NCBI RefSeq assembly: GCF_000719345.1
Contig: NZ_JOFX01000017.1
Coordinates: 56,600 to 120,599 of the forward strand
Direction of reading: 5' to 3'
Origin: Streptomyces sp. NRRL F-2664
GTDB taxonomy: Bacteria > Actinomycetota > Actinomycetes > Streptomycetales > Streptomycetaceae
Length of the DNA: 64,000 nucleotides
A program made the translations under genes and the position numbers. Positions 52,662 to 59,834 of this stretch are shown piece by piece (within the stretch, counting starts at the first letter, position 1; every line of letters begins with the position of its first letter). A model generated the notes under the pieces. It made no database searches and was not told the DNA's origin. It saw nothing but the letters and a program-made list of their open reading frames with translations.

Positions 52662-53603
52662 CTACACTTCGGCGGCCTCGTACAGCGCGACCGCCACGGC
52701 AAGATCTTCCCAGGCCATGCCCACACTCTTGAAGAGCTGTGGACAACCACGCTCGACACCACCGGGCAGCCGTCCGGCCACCAGGTCGGCGAGCGTGCCC
52801 GTGATGTGGCCCGGCCCGATGGCCCCCTCCGCCTCCGGGACGAGCAGGTCACCGGCCTCCCGCAGGGCCGCCGCCCGCGACTCCACGTACACCGCCGCGC
52901 GTCGCACGAGGGCGGTGTCCGTCTCCCGGGCGGTCGGCTCGTGCGAACCGACGGCCACCACCACCGCGCCGGGCCGCACCAGCCGCCCGTCGAACAGCGG
53001 CTCGCGGGCCGTGGTGCAGCAGACGACCAGATCGGCGCCGGCCACGTCCTGCGGGGTGCCGGTCCGGGCGGCCGACCCCAGGGTGCGGGCGTGCGCGGCG
53101 AGGCGTTCGGCCCTCTCCCGGTCGCGGGCGATCACGACGACCTCCGCCACCTCGTGTTCCGCGCACACCGCTTGCACGTGCCCGTACGCCTGCGGTCCGG
53201 AGCCGAAGAGCACCAGCCGCAGCGGCCGCCCGGCCGGGGCCAGGTACCGCAGCGCGAGGGCGGAGACCGCCGGGGTGCGCAGGGCGGTCAGGGCCGCCCC
53301 GTCGAGCAGGGCCAGCGGGCGCAGGGTCGGACCGTCCAGCAGGAAGTACGAGCCGGTGATGCGGAGCAGCCCCCGGGCCGGGTTCCCCGGGGCCACACCG
53401 GCGATCTTCACCCCGGCGTACGCGCCCGACGCGGCCGGCATCAGCAGCAGTTCACCGACGCCGGGCACGGCGATCGCGGAGCGCCGGGGGCAGCTCTCCG
53501 GGTCGACGCCGCCGCGCAGCGCGGCGGCCAGGGCGTCGGCGGCCGCGACCGGGCCGAGCGCCGCGGCCATGGCCGCGGCGCCGAGCCTGGGTGTCCCCGT
53601 CAC
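52662..53603 (-). CDS. Ornithine cyclodeaminase/mu-crystallin family, probable delta1-pyrroline-2-carboxylate reductase
   Basis: NAD(P)-dependent enzyme of 313 residues. GVKIAGVAPGNPARGL and GSYFLLDGPTLRPLALLDGAALTALRTPAVSALA (continuous) are typical of the OCD/mu-crystallin family. The nucleotide motif is RLVLFGSGPQAYGHV. GADLVVCCTTAREPLF and VVVAVGSHEP follow. Relatives in hydroxyproline clusters reduce delta1-pyrroline-2-carboxylate to L-proline, the product of 3-hydroxyproline dehydration. That role is assigned from context. It is the last gene of the leftward operon 56555-52662, and its GTG overlaps the preceding stop (GTGA). Confidence 0.82.
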   Translation of the reverse strand: MTGTPRLGAAAMAAALGPVAAADALAAALRGGVDPESCPRRSAIAVPGVGELLLMPAASGAYAGVKIAGVAPGNPARGLLRITGSYFLLDGPTLRPLALLDGAALTALRTPAVSALALRYLAPAGRPLRLVLFGSGPQAYGHVQAVCAEHEVAEVVVIARDRERAERLAAHARTLGSAARTGTPQDVAGADLVVCCTTAREPLFDGRLVRPGAVVVAVGSHEPTARETDTALVRRAAVYVESRAAALREAGDLLVPEAEGAIGPGHITGTLADLVAGRLPGGVERGCPQLFKSVGMAWEDLAVAVALYEAAEV

Positions 53604-54619
53604 AGCAGGAACCCGGCGCCGAGGGCGTCGTAGCGGTCCACGACGAAGACGTGCTCGCCGGTGCGGTAGGCGGCACCCGTGACCTCGGTGACCCCGCCCT
53701 CCAGCATCCGGCCGGTGAAGACGGTCCCGGTGACGGACTCGTTCAGCAGGTCCTCGCCCGGCCCGAGCCGACCGTCCTCCGCGAGCAGTGCGAGCCGCGT
53801 GGAGGTGCCGGAGCCGCAGGGCGAGCGGTCGACCTGCCCGTCGGCGAAGACGGTGACGTTGCGCTGGTGCGGCCCGAACGGCGTGTCCGGCAGCTCCTCG
53901 TACAGGATCACCCCGTAGACCCCGGACAGCAGCGGTCCGCCGGGGTGCCAGGCGGCGGGGTGGGTGGCGAGGGCGGCCCGCACCTCCTGCCCGGCGCGCA
54001 CCAGTGAGGGCAGTGCGGCGGGCGTGACGTCCAGGCCGAGATCGCGTGCGCGGACGGAGGCGTAGCAGGCGCCCGCGTGCGCGATGTCCGCCTCGGTCAG
54101 CCCCAGCGAGGTGGCGACGGGGACCTTGCGGGCGCCCACCCGGGCGGGCACGTTGCGGAAGGTGACCCCGGTGGTGCGGCCCCCGCCGCGGTGGACGGTG
54201 GCGGTGACCCGGCCCGCCGGCACGTCGATGCGCACCGGGACGTCCCCGTCGTCCGGGGCGGCGACCCGACCGCTGTCCACGGCCCAGGCCCCGAGGGCCA
54301 TGGTGCCGTGGCCGCAGGCCGTGGACCAGCCGTCCTTGTGCCAGAACAGCACGCCGAAGTGGGCGCCGTCGTCGTCGGGCGGCACCACGAACCCGCCGTA
54401 CATGCCGGCGTGCCCGCGGGGCTCCTGCACGAGGAGGCGGCGTACGTCGTCCAGGGCGCCCCGGCGGGGAGCGGTCCCCGATCCGCCCGGGCCGATGGCC
54501 GTGGCGCAGCGCTCGGCGACGGTGTCGCCGGGCACGGGCGGCATGCCCGGGGCAGCGGTGTCGACGATCCGGAAGGGCTCACCGGCGGTGTGGTAGTCCA
54601 CCGTGCGGACGGTCGTCAC
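53600..54619 (-). CDS. Proline racemase family protein, hydroxyproline epimerase or 3-hydroxyproline dehydratase type
   Basis: Protein of 339 residues in the proline racemase family. It begins VRTVDYHTAGEPFRIVDTAA, close to trans-3-hydroxy-L-proline dehydratases. The first catalytic site is KDGWSTACGHGTMALG (Cys102) and the second is DRSPCGSGTSTRLALL (Cys about 267). Dehydratases of this family normally have Thr at the second site, while racemases and epimerases have Cys at both, so this protein should epimerise rather than dehydrate. Candidates are 3-hydroxyproline or 4-hydroxyproline 2-epimerase. Start: GTG overlapping the previous stop. The gene sits between the 4Hyp epimerase-like gene and the reductase-like gene. 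Confidence 0.8.
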   Translation of the reverse strand: MTTVRTVDYHTAGEPFRIVDTAAPGMPPVPGDTVAERCATAIGPGGSGTAPRRGALDDVRRLLVQEPRGHAGMYGGFVVPPDDDGAHFGVLFWHKDGWSTACGHGTMALGAWAVDSGRVAAPDDGDVPVRIDVPAGRVTATVHRGGGRTTGVTFRNVPARVGARKVPVATSLGLTEADIAHAGACYASVRARDLGLDVTPAALPSLVRAGQEVRAALATHPAAWHPGGPLLSGVYGVILYEELPDTPFGPHQRNVTVFADGQVDRSPCGSGTSTRLALLAEDGRLGPGEDLLNESVTGTVFTGRMLEGGVTEVTGAAYRTGEHVFVVDRYDALGAGFLL

Positions 54620-55620
54620 AGGAGGAAGCCTCCGGGGAAGGGGTCGGACGGGTCGAGGAAGTACTGGGCGGTGCCGGTGATCCAGGCCCGCCCGGTCACG
54701 GTGGGCACCACGGCGGGCAGGCCGGCGACGGTCGTCCGCCCGACCAGCCGGCCGGTGAACCCGGTCCCGATGAACGACTCGTTGACGAAGTCGGCGCCGA
54801 GGTCCAGGAGGCCGCGGGCGTGCAGCTGGGCCATCCGCGCGCTGGTGCCCGTACCGCAGGGCGAGCGGTCGAACCAGCCGGGGTGGATGGCCATCGCGTG
54901 CCGGGAGCGGCGGGCGTCGGAGCCGGGGGCGGCGAGGTAGACGTGCTTGACGCCGGCGATGGAGGGGTTCTCGGGGTGGACGGGGCGGTCGGGCCCGGCG
55001 TTGACGGCGTCCATCACCGCGAGTCCGGCGGCGAGCAGGTCGTCGCCCCGGGCCCGGTCGAAGGGCAGGCCGAGCGCTTCGAGCTCGACGAAGGCGTAGA
55101 AGTTGCCGCCGTAGGCGAGGTCGTAGGTGACGGCGCCGTGACCGGGGACGTCGGCCTTGAGGTCGAGGCCGACGCTGAAGGAGGGGACGTTGGTGAGGGT
55201 GACGGCGGTCGCCGCACCGTCGTCGACCCGCACGTCGACGCTCACCAGCCCCGCCGGGGTGTCGAGGCGTACGGTGGTGACCGGCTCGACCACGGGCACC
55301 ATGCCGGTCTCGACCAGGACGGTGGCCACCCCGATGGTGCCGTGCCCGCACATGGGCAGCAGCCCCGACACCTCGATGTAGAGGACGCCGTAGTCCGCGT
55401 CGGGTCGGGTCGGAGGCTGCAGGATCGCGCCGCTCATCGCGGAGTGCCCGCGCGGCTCGTACATGAGCAGGGTCCGTACGTGGTCCATGTGCTCGATGAA
55501 GTGGAGCCGTTTCTCGGCCATGGTGGCGCCGGGGATCACCCCGACTCCCCCGGTGATGACCCGGGTCGGCATGCCCTCGGTGTGCGAGTCCACCGCGTGG
55601 TAGACGTGGCGCGTGCGCAT
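54616..55620 (-). CDS. 4-hydroxyproline 2-epimerase (proline racemase family)
   Basis: Protein of 334 residues, the usual size for 4HypE. It begins RHVYHAVDSHTEGMPTRVIT, then MAEKRLHFIEHMDHVRTLLM and EPRGHSAMSGAI, typical of the family. Catalytic cysteines are Cys91 (LLPMCGHGTIGVA) and about Cys254 (DRSPCGTGTSARMA). The expected reaction is trans-4-hydroxy-L-proline to cis-4-hydroxy-D-proline, the entry step of the bacterial pathway. Start: ATG with GGAGGGG upstream, 20 bases after the DapA-family stop. Confidence 0.87.
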   Translation of the reverse strand: MRTRHVYHAVDSHTEGMPTRVITGGVGVIPGATMAEKRLHFIEHMDHVRTLLMYEPRGHSAMSGAILQPPTRPDADYGVLYIEVSGLLPMCGHGTIGVATVLVETGMVPVVEPVTTVRLDTPAGLVSVDVRVDDGAATAVTLTNVPSFSVGLDLKADVPGHGAVTYDLAYGGNFYAFVELEALGLPFDRARGDDLLAAGLAVMDAVNAGPDRPVHPENPSIAGVKHVYLAAPGSDARRSRHAMAIHPGWFDRSPCGTGTSARMAQLHARGLLDLGADFVNESFIGTGFTGRLVGRTTVAGLPAVVPTVTGRAWITGTAQYFLDPSDPFPGGFLL

Positions 55621-55640
55621 CGGGCGTCCCCTCCAGCTGG

Positions 55641-56555
55641 TTAGTTGAGGCCCTCGGCGAGGGCCTTCTCGGTGGCGGCGCGGACGGCGGCCTCGGTGTC
55701 GCCGGTCAGCGGGGAGCGCGGCGGGCGCGTGGTCCCGCCGGGACGGCCCGCGAGGTCCATCGACAGCTTGATGGCCTGGACGAACTCGGTCTTGGAGTCC
55801 CAGCGCAGCAGGGAGTGCAGGGACTTGTAGAGCGGCAGGGCGGTGTCGAGGTCGCCGGCGACGGCGGCCCGGTAGAGGGTGGCGCAGGAGCGCGGCAGGG
55901 CGTTGGGGTAGCCGGCGATCCAGCCGACGGCGCCGGCCAGGGCGAGTTCGAGGAGGACGTCGTCGGCGCCGATGAGGAGGTCGAGGCCGGGGGCGAGCTC
56001 GGCGATCTCGTAAGCGCGGCGGACGTCGCCGCTGAACTCCTTGACGGCGACGATGGAACCGTCTGCGTGCAGCCGGGCGAGCAGGGCGGGGACCAGGTCC
56101 ACCTTGGTGTCGATGGGGTTGTTGTACGCGACCACGGGCAGGCCGGCGCAGGCGACCTCGGCGTAGTGGGCGCGTACGGTCTCCTCGTCCGCGCGGAAGG
56201 CGTTGGGCGGCAGCAGGAGGACGGAGCCGGCGCCGGCCTCGGCGGCCTGGTCGGCCCAGCGGCGGGCCTCGGCGCTGCCGTAGGCCGCGACGCCGGGCAT
56301 CACGCGGGCGCCGTCGCCGGCGGCCTCGACGGCGGTACGGACGACGCGCGCCCGCTCCTCGTCGGTGAGCGTCTGGTACTCCCCGAGGGAGCCGTTGGGG
56401 ACCACGCCGTCGCAGCCGTTGGCGATGAGCCAGGCCACGTGGTCGGCGTAGGCGTCGTAGTCGACGGTGAGGTCCTCGCGCAGGGGGAGCGCGGTGGCGA
56501 CCATGATGCCGTGCCAGGGACGGGTGCGGGGCGCGGGGGCGTGCGCTTCGGTCAT
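55641..56555 (-). CDS. DapA family, probable delta1-pyrroline-4-hydroxy-2-carboxylate deaminase
   Basis: Class I aldolase-type (beta/alpha)8 enzyme of 304 residues. Schiff-base lysine is in SIVAVKEFSGDVRR, and the tyrosine of the proton relay is in LPVVAYNNPIDTK. GVVPNGSLGEYQTLTDEER is the substrate carboxylate-binding loop, which in DapA itself reads GTTGE. In hydroxyproline clusters this family converts the pyrroline carboxylate to 2-oxoglutarate semialdehyde and ammonia (EC 3.5.4.22). That assignment rests on context. It is the first gene of the operon 56555-52662, with its own promoter. Confidence 0.85.
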   Translation of the reverse strand: MTEAHAPAPRTRPWHGIMVATALPLREDLTVDYDAYADHVAWLIANGCDGVVPNGSLGEYQTLTDEERARVVRTAVEAAGDGARVMPGVAAYGSAEARRWADQAAEAGAGSVLLLPPNAFRADEETVRAHYAEVACAGLPVVAYNNPIDTKVDLVPALLARLHADGSIVAVKEFSGDVRRAYEIAELAPGLDLLIGADDVLLELALAGAVGWIAGYPNALPRSCATLYRAAVAGDLDTALPLYKSLHSLLRWDSKTEFVQAIKLSMDLAGRPGGTTRPPRSPLTGDTEAAVRAATEKALAEGLN

Positions 56556-56577
56556 GAGGGGCTCCCTAGTGTGGTGT

Positions 56578-56588
56578 GTGACATTTTA
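56578..56588 (-). promoter_or_regulatory. Promoter and AATGTCAC operator of the deaminase operon
   Basis: Minus-strand -10 TAAAAT (56588-56583) overlaps AATGTCAC (56585-56578, minus strand). The predicted leader is about 21 bases and contains the AGGGAG ribosome site of the deaminase gene. Confidence 0.65.
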
Positions 56589-56629
56589 CTAGCGGGTGCG
56601 GTGCGGCCACAAGGACCGGGCACCTCTGA

Positions 56630-58285
56630 TCAGCGGTCGGTGGCGGGCAGTTCGGCGAGGTGGCGCAGCGGGACGGGGCAGGAGAAGGGCCGCCGGTCAC
56701 CCCCGGGTTCCTGTCCGGCGAGGGCGGAGACGGCCGGTCCGCACATGCGGCCCTGGCACCAGCCCATGCCGGCCCGGGTGAGCAGCTTGACCGTCCGGGC
56801 GTCCCGGGCCCCGAGGTCGGCCGCCGCCTCCCGGATCCGGCCGGCCGGAACCTCCTCGCAGCGGCAGACCACGTCCCCGTCCCCGAGCCAGCCGGTCCAG
56901 CCGTCGCCGGGCCGGTGCGCGGCGGCCATCGCGTCGGCGAAGGCACGCAGCCGGGCACGGCGGCGGACGAGCCGGTCGACGCGTCCGGCGTGCGGGGCGC
57001 CGGGACCGGGCCGCAGCGTCCGCGCCACGCTGTGCGCGGCCAGCTCACCCTCGGTCAGGGCCAGTTGGGCGCCTCCGATGCCGCCGGTCTCCCCGGCGCA
57101 CCAGATCCCGGGGACGGAGGTGCGCTGCAGCGCGTCCACCTCCAGGGCGGCGGCGCCGTCGGGGCCGGGCCGGGTGGCGCAGCCGAGCCCGGTGGCGAGT
57201 TCGAGCTGGGGCACGAGCCCGTGGCCGACGGCGAGCGCGTCGCACGGGATCCGGCGGGCCGTGCCGGGCAGGGGGCGCCAGCCGCGGTCGAGCCGGGCCA
57301 CCGTGACGGCCTCGACCCGGTCCGTGCCGTGGGCCTCGGTGACCGCGTGCCGGGTCAGCAGCCGGACGTGGTGCCGGGCCAGCGCCCCGCCGTGGACGGC
57401 GGCCTCGACGAGCTTGCCGGGGTTGCGCAGCAGGGTCGGCACCCGGTCGGCGTACGCCGTGTAGGCGGCGGCCTCCACGACGGCGGGCACGGCGGCCCCG
57501 GCGGCGGCGAGGGAACCGGCCACCGCGAGCAGCAGCGGGCCGCTGCCGGCGACCACCACGCGGCGGCCCGGCAGCACCAGGCCGCCCTTGAGCATGGCCT
57601 GCGCGCCGCCGGCCCCCACGACCCCGGGCAGCGTCCAGCCGGGGAAGGGCAGTTGGCGCTCGTAGGCACCGGTGGCGACGAGCACGGCGCGGGCCGTGAC
57701 GGTCACGGCGCGCTCGGCGGGGGCATGGCCGGCGACGGCGTGCAGGGTCCACTGCGCGGCGGGCCCGCCGGCACCCGCCCGGCCGGACGCGGGACGCCCG
57801 GGGCGGGCTTCGGCCGCCCCGCCCGGGACGACCGTCCACACGTGGTGGAGCGGCAGGTAGGCGATCCGGCCCGCCGCCGCGTGGGCGCGCAGCGCGGCTT
57901 CGCGGCGGGCGAAGTCGCCCCAGCCGTGGTGCAGGGCCTCCGGGCGGGCGGCGCCCAGGCCCGGCGCGGGGTGGCGGTAGTACTGTCCGCCCGGGCGGTC
58001 GCCCGCGTCGAGGAGCGCCACCCGCAACCCGAGTCCCGCGGCCGTGACGGCGGCGGCCAGGCCGGCGGGCCCGGCTCCGACGACGGCCAGGTCGACCGGT
58101 TCGCCCGGCTCGACCGGCTCGACCGGCTCGACCGGCTCGACCGGCTGGGCGGACGGTCCACCGGGCCGGCACGGCTGGGCGGAACCGGACGCCGCGGGCG
58201 GCACCGGCGGCCGGGCGGACGCGGCCGGTACGGGCGGCTGCGCGGGGTGGGAGGGCCCGGTGGGGTCAGACGGCGAGGTCGGCAC
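56630..58285 (-). CDS. HcnB-like FAD/NAD oxidoreductase, alpha subunit of D-hydroxyproline dehydrogenase
   Basis: Flavoprotein of 551 residues. A Pro/Ser-rich N-terminal extension of about 60 residues carries tandem Val-Glu-Pro repeats and precedes the FAD motif LAVVGAGPAGLAAAVTAAGLG. The family segment DAGDRPGGQYYRHP and the second dinucleotide motif RRVVVAGSGPLLLAVAGSLA follow, then IWCAGETGGIGGAQLALTEG. The C-terminal BFD-like [2Fe-2S] domain has CRCEEVP and GMGWCQGRMCGPA. This is the layout of HcnB and of the alpha subunit of heterotrimeric D-amino acid/D-hydroxyproline dehydrogenases. Start: GTG overlapping the small ferredoxin subunit gene by 20 bp. Confidence 0.85.
   Translation of the reverse strand: MPTSPSDPTGPSHPAQPPVPAASARPPVPPAASGSAQPCRPGGPSAQPVEPVEPVEPVEPGEPVDLAVVGAGPAGLAAAVTAAGLGLRVALLDAGDRPGGQYYRHPAPGLGAARPEALHHGWGDFARREAALRAHAAAGRIAYLPLHHVWTVVPGGAAEARPGRPASGRAGAGGPAAQWTLHAVAGHAPAERAVTVTARAVLVATGAYERQLPFPGWTLPGVVGAGGAQAMLKGGLVLPGRRVVVAGSGPLLLAVAGSLAAAGAAVPAVVEAAAYTAYADRVPTLLRNPGKLVEAAVHGGALARHHVRLLTRHAVTEAHGTDRVEAVTVARLDRGWRPLPGTARRIPCDALAVGHGLVPQLELATGLGCATRPGPDGAAALEVDALQRTSVPGIWCAGETGGIGGAQLALTEGELAAHSVARTLRPGPGAPHAGRVDRLVRRRARLRAFADAMAAAHRPGDGWTGWLGDGDVVCRCEEVPAGRIREAAADLGARDARTVKLLTRAGMGWCQGRMCGPAVSALAGQEPGGDRRPFSCPVPLRHLAELPATDR
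58091..58144. repeat. Six-unit 9-bp tandem repeat in the HcnB-like gene
   Basis: GTCGACCGG, TTCGCCCGG and then four exact copies of CTCGACCGG (58109-58144). It encodes PVEPVEPVEPVEPGEPVD in the N-terminal linker. It is likely to vary in copy number between strains. Confidence 0.8.
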
Positions 58286-58577
58286 GGCCGGTTCCCTCCT
58301 GGGTGGTCACGGCGTCCCCCGGGCGGGCGGGGACCAGGCAGGCGCGCTGGTTCGGCAGGCCGTTGACGGTGACGAGGCAGTCGTAGCAGGTGCCGATGCC
58401 GCAGAAGGCCCCGCGCGGGGCGCCGCCCCCGCGGGTGGTGCGCCAGGCCAGGATCCCGGCGCCCCACAGCACGGCGGCGACGCTCTGGCCCTCGTGGGCG
58501 GGCAGTTCCCGGCCGTCGAAGGTGATCGCGTACGCGGCCGACGGGCTGCCGCCGACCAGCGAGCGGGGGCTGCGCAT
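58266..58577 (-). CDS. HcnA-like [2Fe-2S] ferredoxin subunit of D-hydroxyproline dehydrogenase
   Basis: Small protein of 103 residues with a plant-type ferredoxin fold. YAITFDGRELPAHEGQSVAA is the start of the domain. The cluster ligands are in GAFCGIGTCYDCLVTVNGLP (three Cys) plus QRACLVP (fourth). Proteins of this size between an HcnB-like and an HcnC-like subunit are the gamma subunit of the heterotrimeric dehydrogenase, passing electrons between flavins. Its ATG shares one base with the upstream stop (TGATG). Confidence 0.87.
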   Translation of the reverse strand: MRSPRSLVGGSPSAAYAITFDGRELPAHEGQSVAAVLWGAGILAWRTTRGGGAPRGAFCGIGTCYDCLVTVNGLPNQRACLVPARPGDAVTTQEGTGRADLAV

Positions 58578-59752
58578 CAGGGGTGCTCCTCGGAGGTGTC
58601 GGCACCGGCCGGGCCGGCGGTGAAGCGGTCGGGGCGGAAGGGGTGGGCGGGCAGCGGGGGTTCGGCTCCGGTCAGGGCGGCGGCGATCAGCACGCCGGTA
58701 GCGGGGGCCAGGCCGATGCCCGCGCCCTCGTGGCCGCAGGCGTGCAGCAGCCCGGGGCGCCGCGGGTCCGCTCCGATCGCCGGGAGGTGGTCGGGCAGGT
58801 AGGGGCGGAAACCGTGGTAGGTGCGCAGCACCCGCACGTCGGCCAGGACGGGGAAGAGGGCCGCGGCCTGGGAGGCCAGCCGGCGCAGCGCCTGCGTCGA
58901 CAGGCTCCGGTCGAAGCCGACCCGTTCGCGGGTGGCGCCGATCAGGACCGGTCCGGCGGGGGTGCCCTCGACCACGGCCGAGGACTGCAGGGCGGCGGAG
59001 CCGCTGGCGACGTCCGCGATGTAGTCGGCGGCGTAGACCTTGTGCCGGACGACCCGCGGCAGCGGCTCCGTCACCAGGACGAAGCCCCGGCGCGGCAGCA
59101 CGGGCAGCGAGGTCCCGGCCAGGCCGGCGACGTGACCGCCCCAGGTTCCGGCCGCGTTCACCACGGCGGGGGCGGCGAGGTCGCGGCGCGGGGTGCGGAC
59201 CCCGCGTACGGCGCCGCGGTCCAGCAGCACCTCGGTCACCTCCTCGCCGAGGTACGTCTCGGCGCCCGAGGCGGCCAGCAGCCGGGCGGCCGCCTGCGCC
59301 GGCTGGACCTGGGCGTCCTGCGGGTAGTGGAAGCCGCCCGCGAGGCCGGGGGCCAGGTGCGGTTCCAGGTCGTGCAGGGCGTGCGCCGGGACCTCGACCG
59401 CGTCGACACCGGCCGCGCGCTGCCGCTCGGCGAAGCCGCGCAGGGCCTTCACGGTGGCCTCGTCCGGGGCGACGACGAGTCCGCCCTTCGGCTCGTACTC
59501 GACGTCGCGCGGCAGGACGGCGGCGAGTTCGGTCCAGAGCCGGGTGGAGAGCAGGGCCAGGTCGAGTTCCGGCCCAGCCTCCTTGTCGGAGACGAGCAGA
59601 TTGCCTTCGCCTGCGCCGGTGGTGCCGCCCGCGACCGGTCCGCGGTCGACCACGGCCACGGAGAGGCCGGCGCGGGCCGCGTAGTAGGCGCAGGCCGCTC
59701 CGACGACGCCGGCGCCGATGATCACGGCGTCCAGGGAGTGTCTCTTGAGCAC
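58577..59752 (-). CDS. HcnC/DadA-like FAD oxidoreductase, catalytic subunit of D-hydroxyproline dehydrogenase
   Basis: FAD-dependent D-amino-acid/glycine oxidase-type enzyme of 391 residues. The FAD motif is DAVIIGAGVVGAACAYYAAR (about 8-27), followed by GPVAGGTTGAGEGNLL. VVNAAGTWGGHVAGLAG and GHEGAGIGLAPATGVLIAAAL (continuous) are family-typical. It would oxidise cis-4-hydroxy-D-proline to the pyrroline. It is the first gene of the leftward trio HcnC-HcnA-HcnB. The GTG at 59752 lies 6 bases after CATATT (minus strand, 59764-59759), with no ribosome site, so the mRNA is probably leaderless. Confidence 0.86.
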   Translation of the reverse strand: MLKRHSLDAVIIGAGVVGAACAYYAARAGLSVAVVDRGPVAGGTTGAGEGNLLVSDKEAGPELDLALLSTRLWTELAAVLPRDVEYEPKGGLVVAPDEATVKALRGFAERQRAAGVDAVEVPAHALHDLEPHLAPGLAGGFHYPQDAQVQPAQAAARLLAASGAETYLGEEVTEVLLDRGAVRGVRTPRRDLAAPAVVNAAGTWGGHVAGLAGTSLPVLPRRGFVLVTEPLPRVVRHKVYAADYIADVASGSAALQSSAVVEGTPAGPVLIGATRERVGFDRSLSTQALRRLASQAAALFPVLADVRVLRTYHGFRPYLPDHLPAIGADPRRPGLLHACGHEGAGIGLAPATGVLIAAALTGAEPPLPAHPFRPDRFTAGPAGADTSEEHP

Positions 59753-59758
59753 GACAGT

Positions 59759-59770
59759 AATATGTCACAT
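59759..59770 (-). promoter_or_regulatory. Promoter and ATGTCACAT operator of the dehydrogenase operon
   Basis: ATGT-C-ACAT (59762-59770) is a perfect 9-bp palindrome of the GT-N-AC form bound by GntR/FCD proteins. It overlaps the -10 CATATT, and the start codon follows within 10 bases. Confidence 0.65.
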
Positions 59771-59834
59771 TCTTCAGTGCCTGCCCAGACCGGCCCCGCG
59801 CGCCTCCTCACGCACGGGGCCGATCCGGAGCCCG

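Noticed and set aside
58091..58144. Short tandem repeats as a CRISPR array.
   Set aside because: The repeats are 9 bp, directly adjacent without spacers, in phase with codons, and there are no cas genes.
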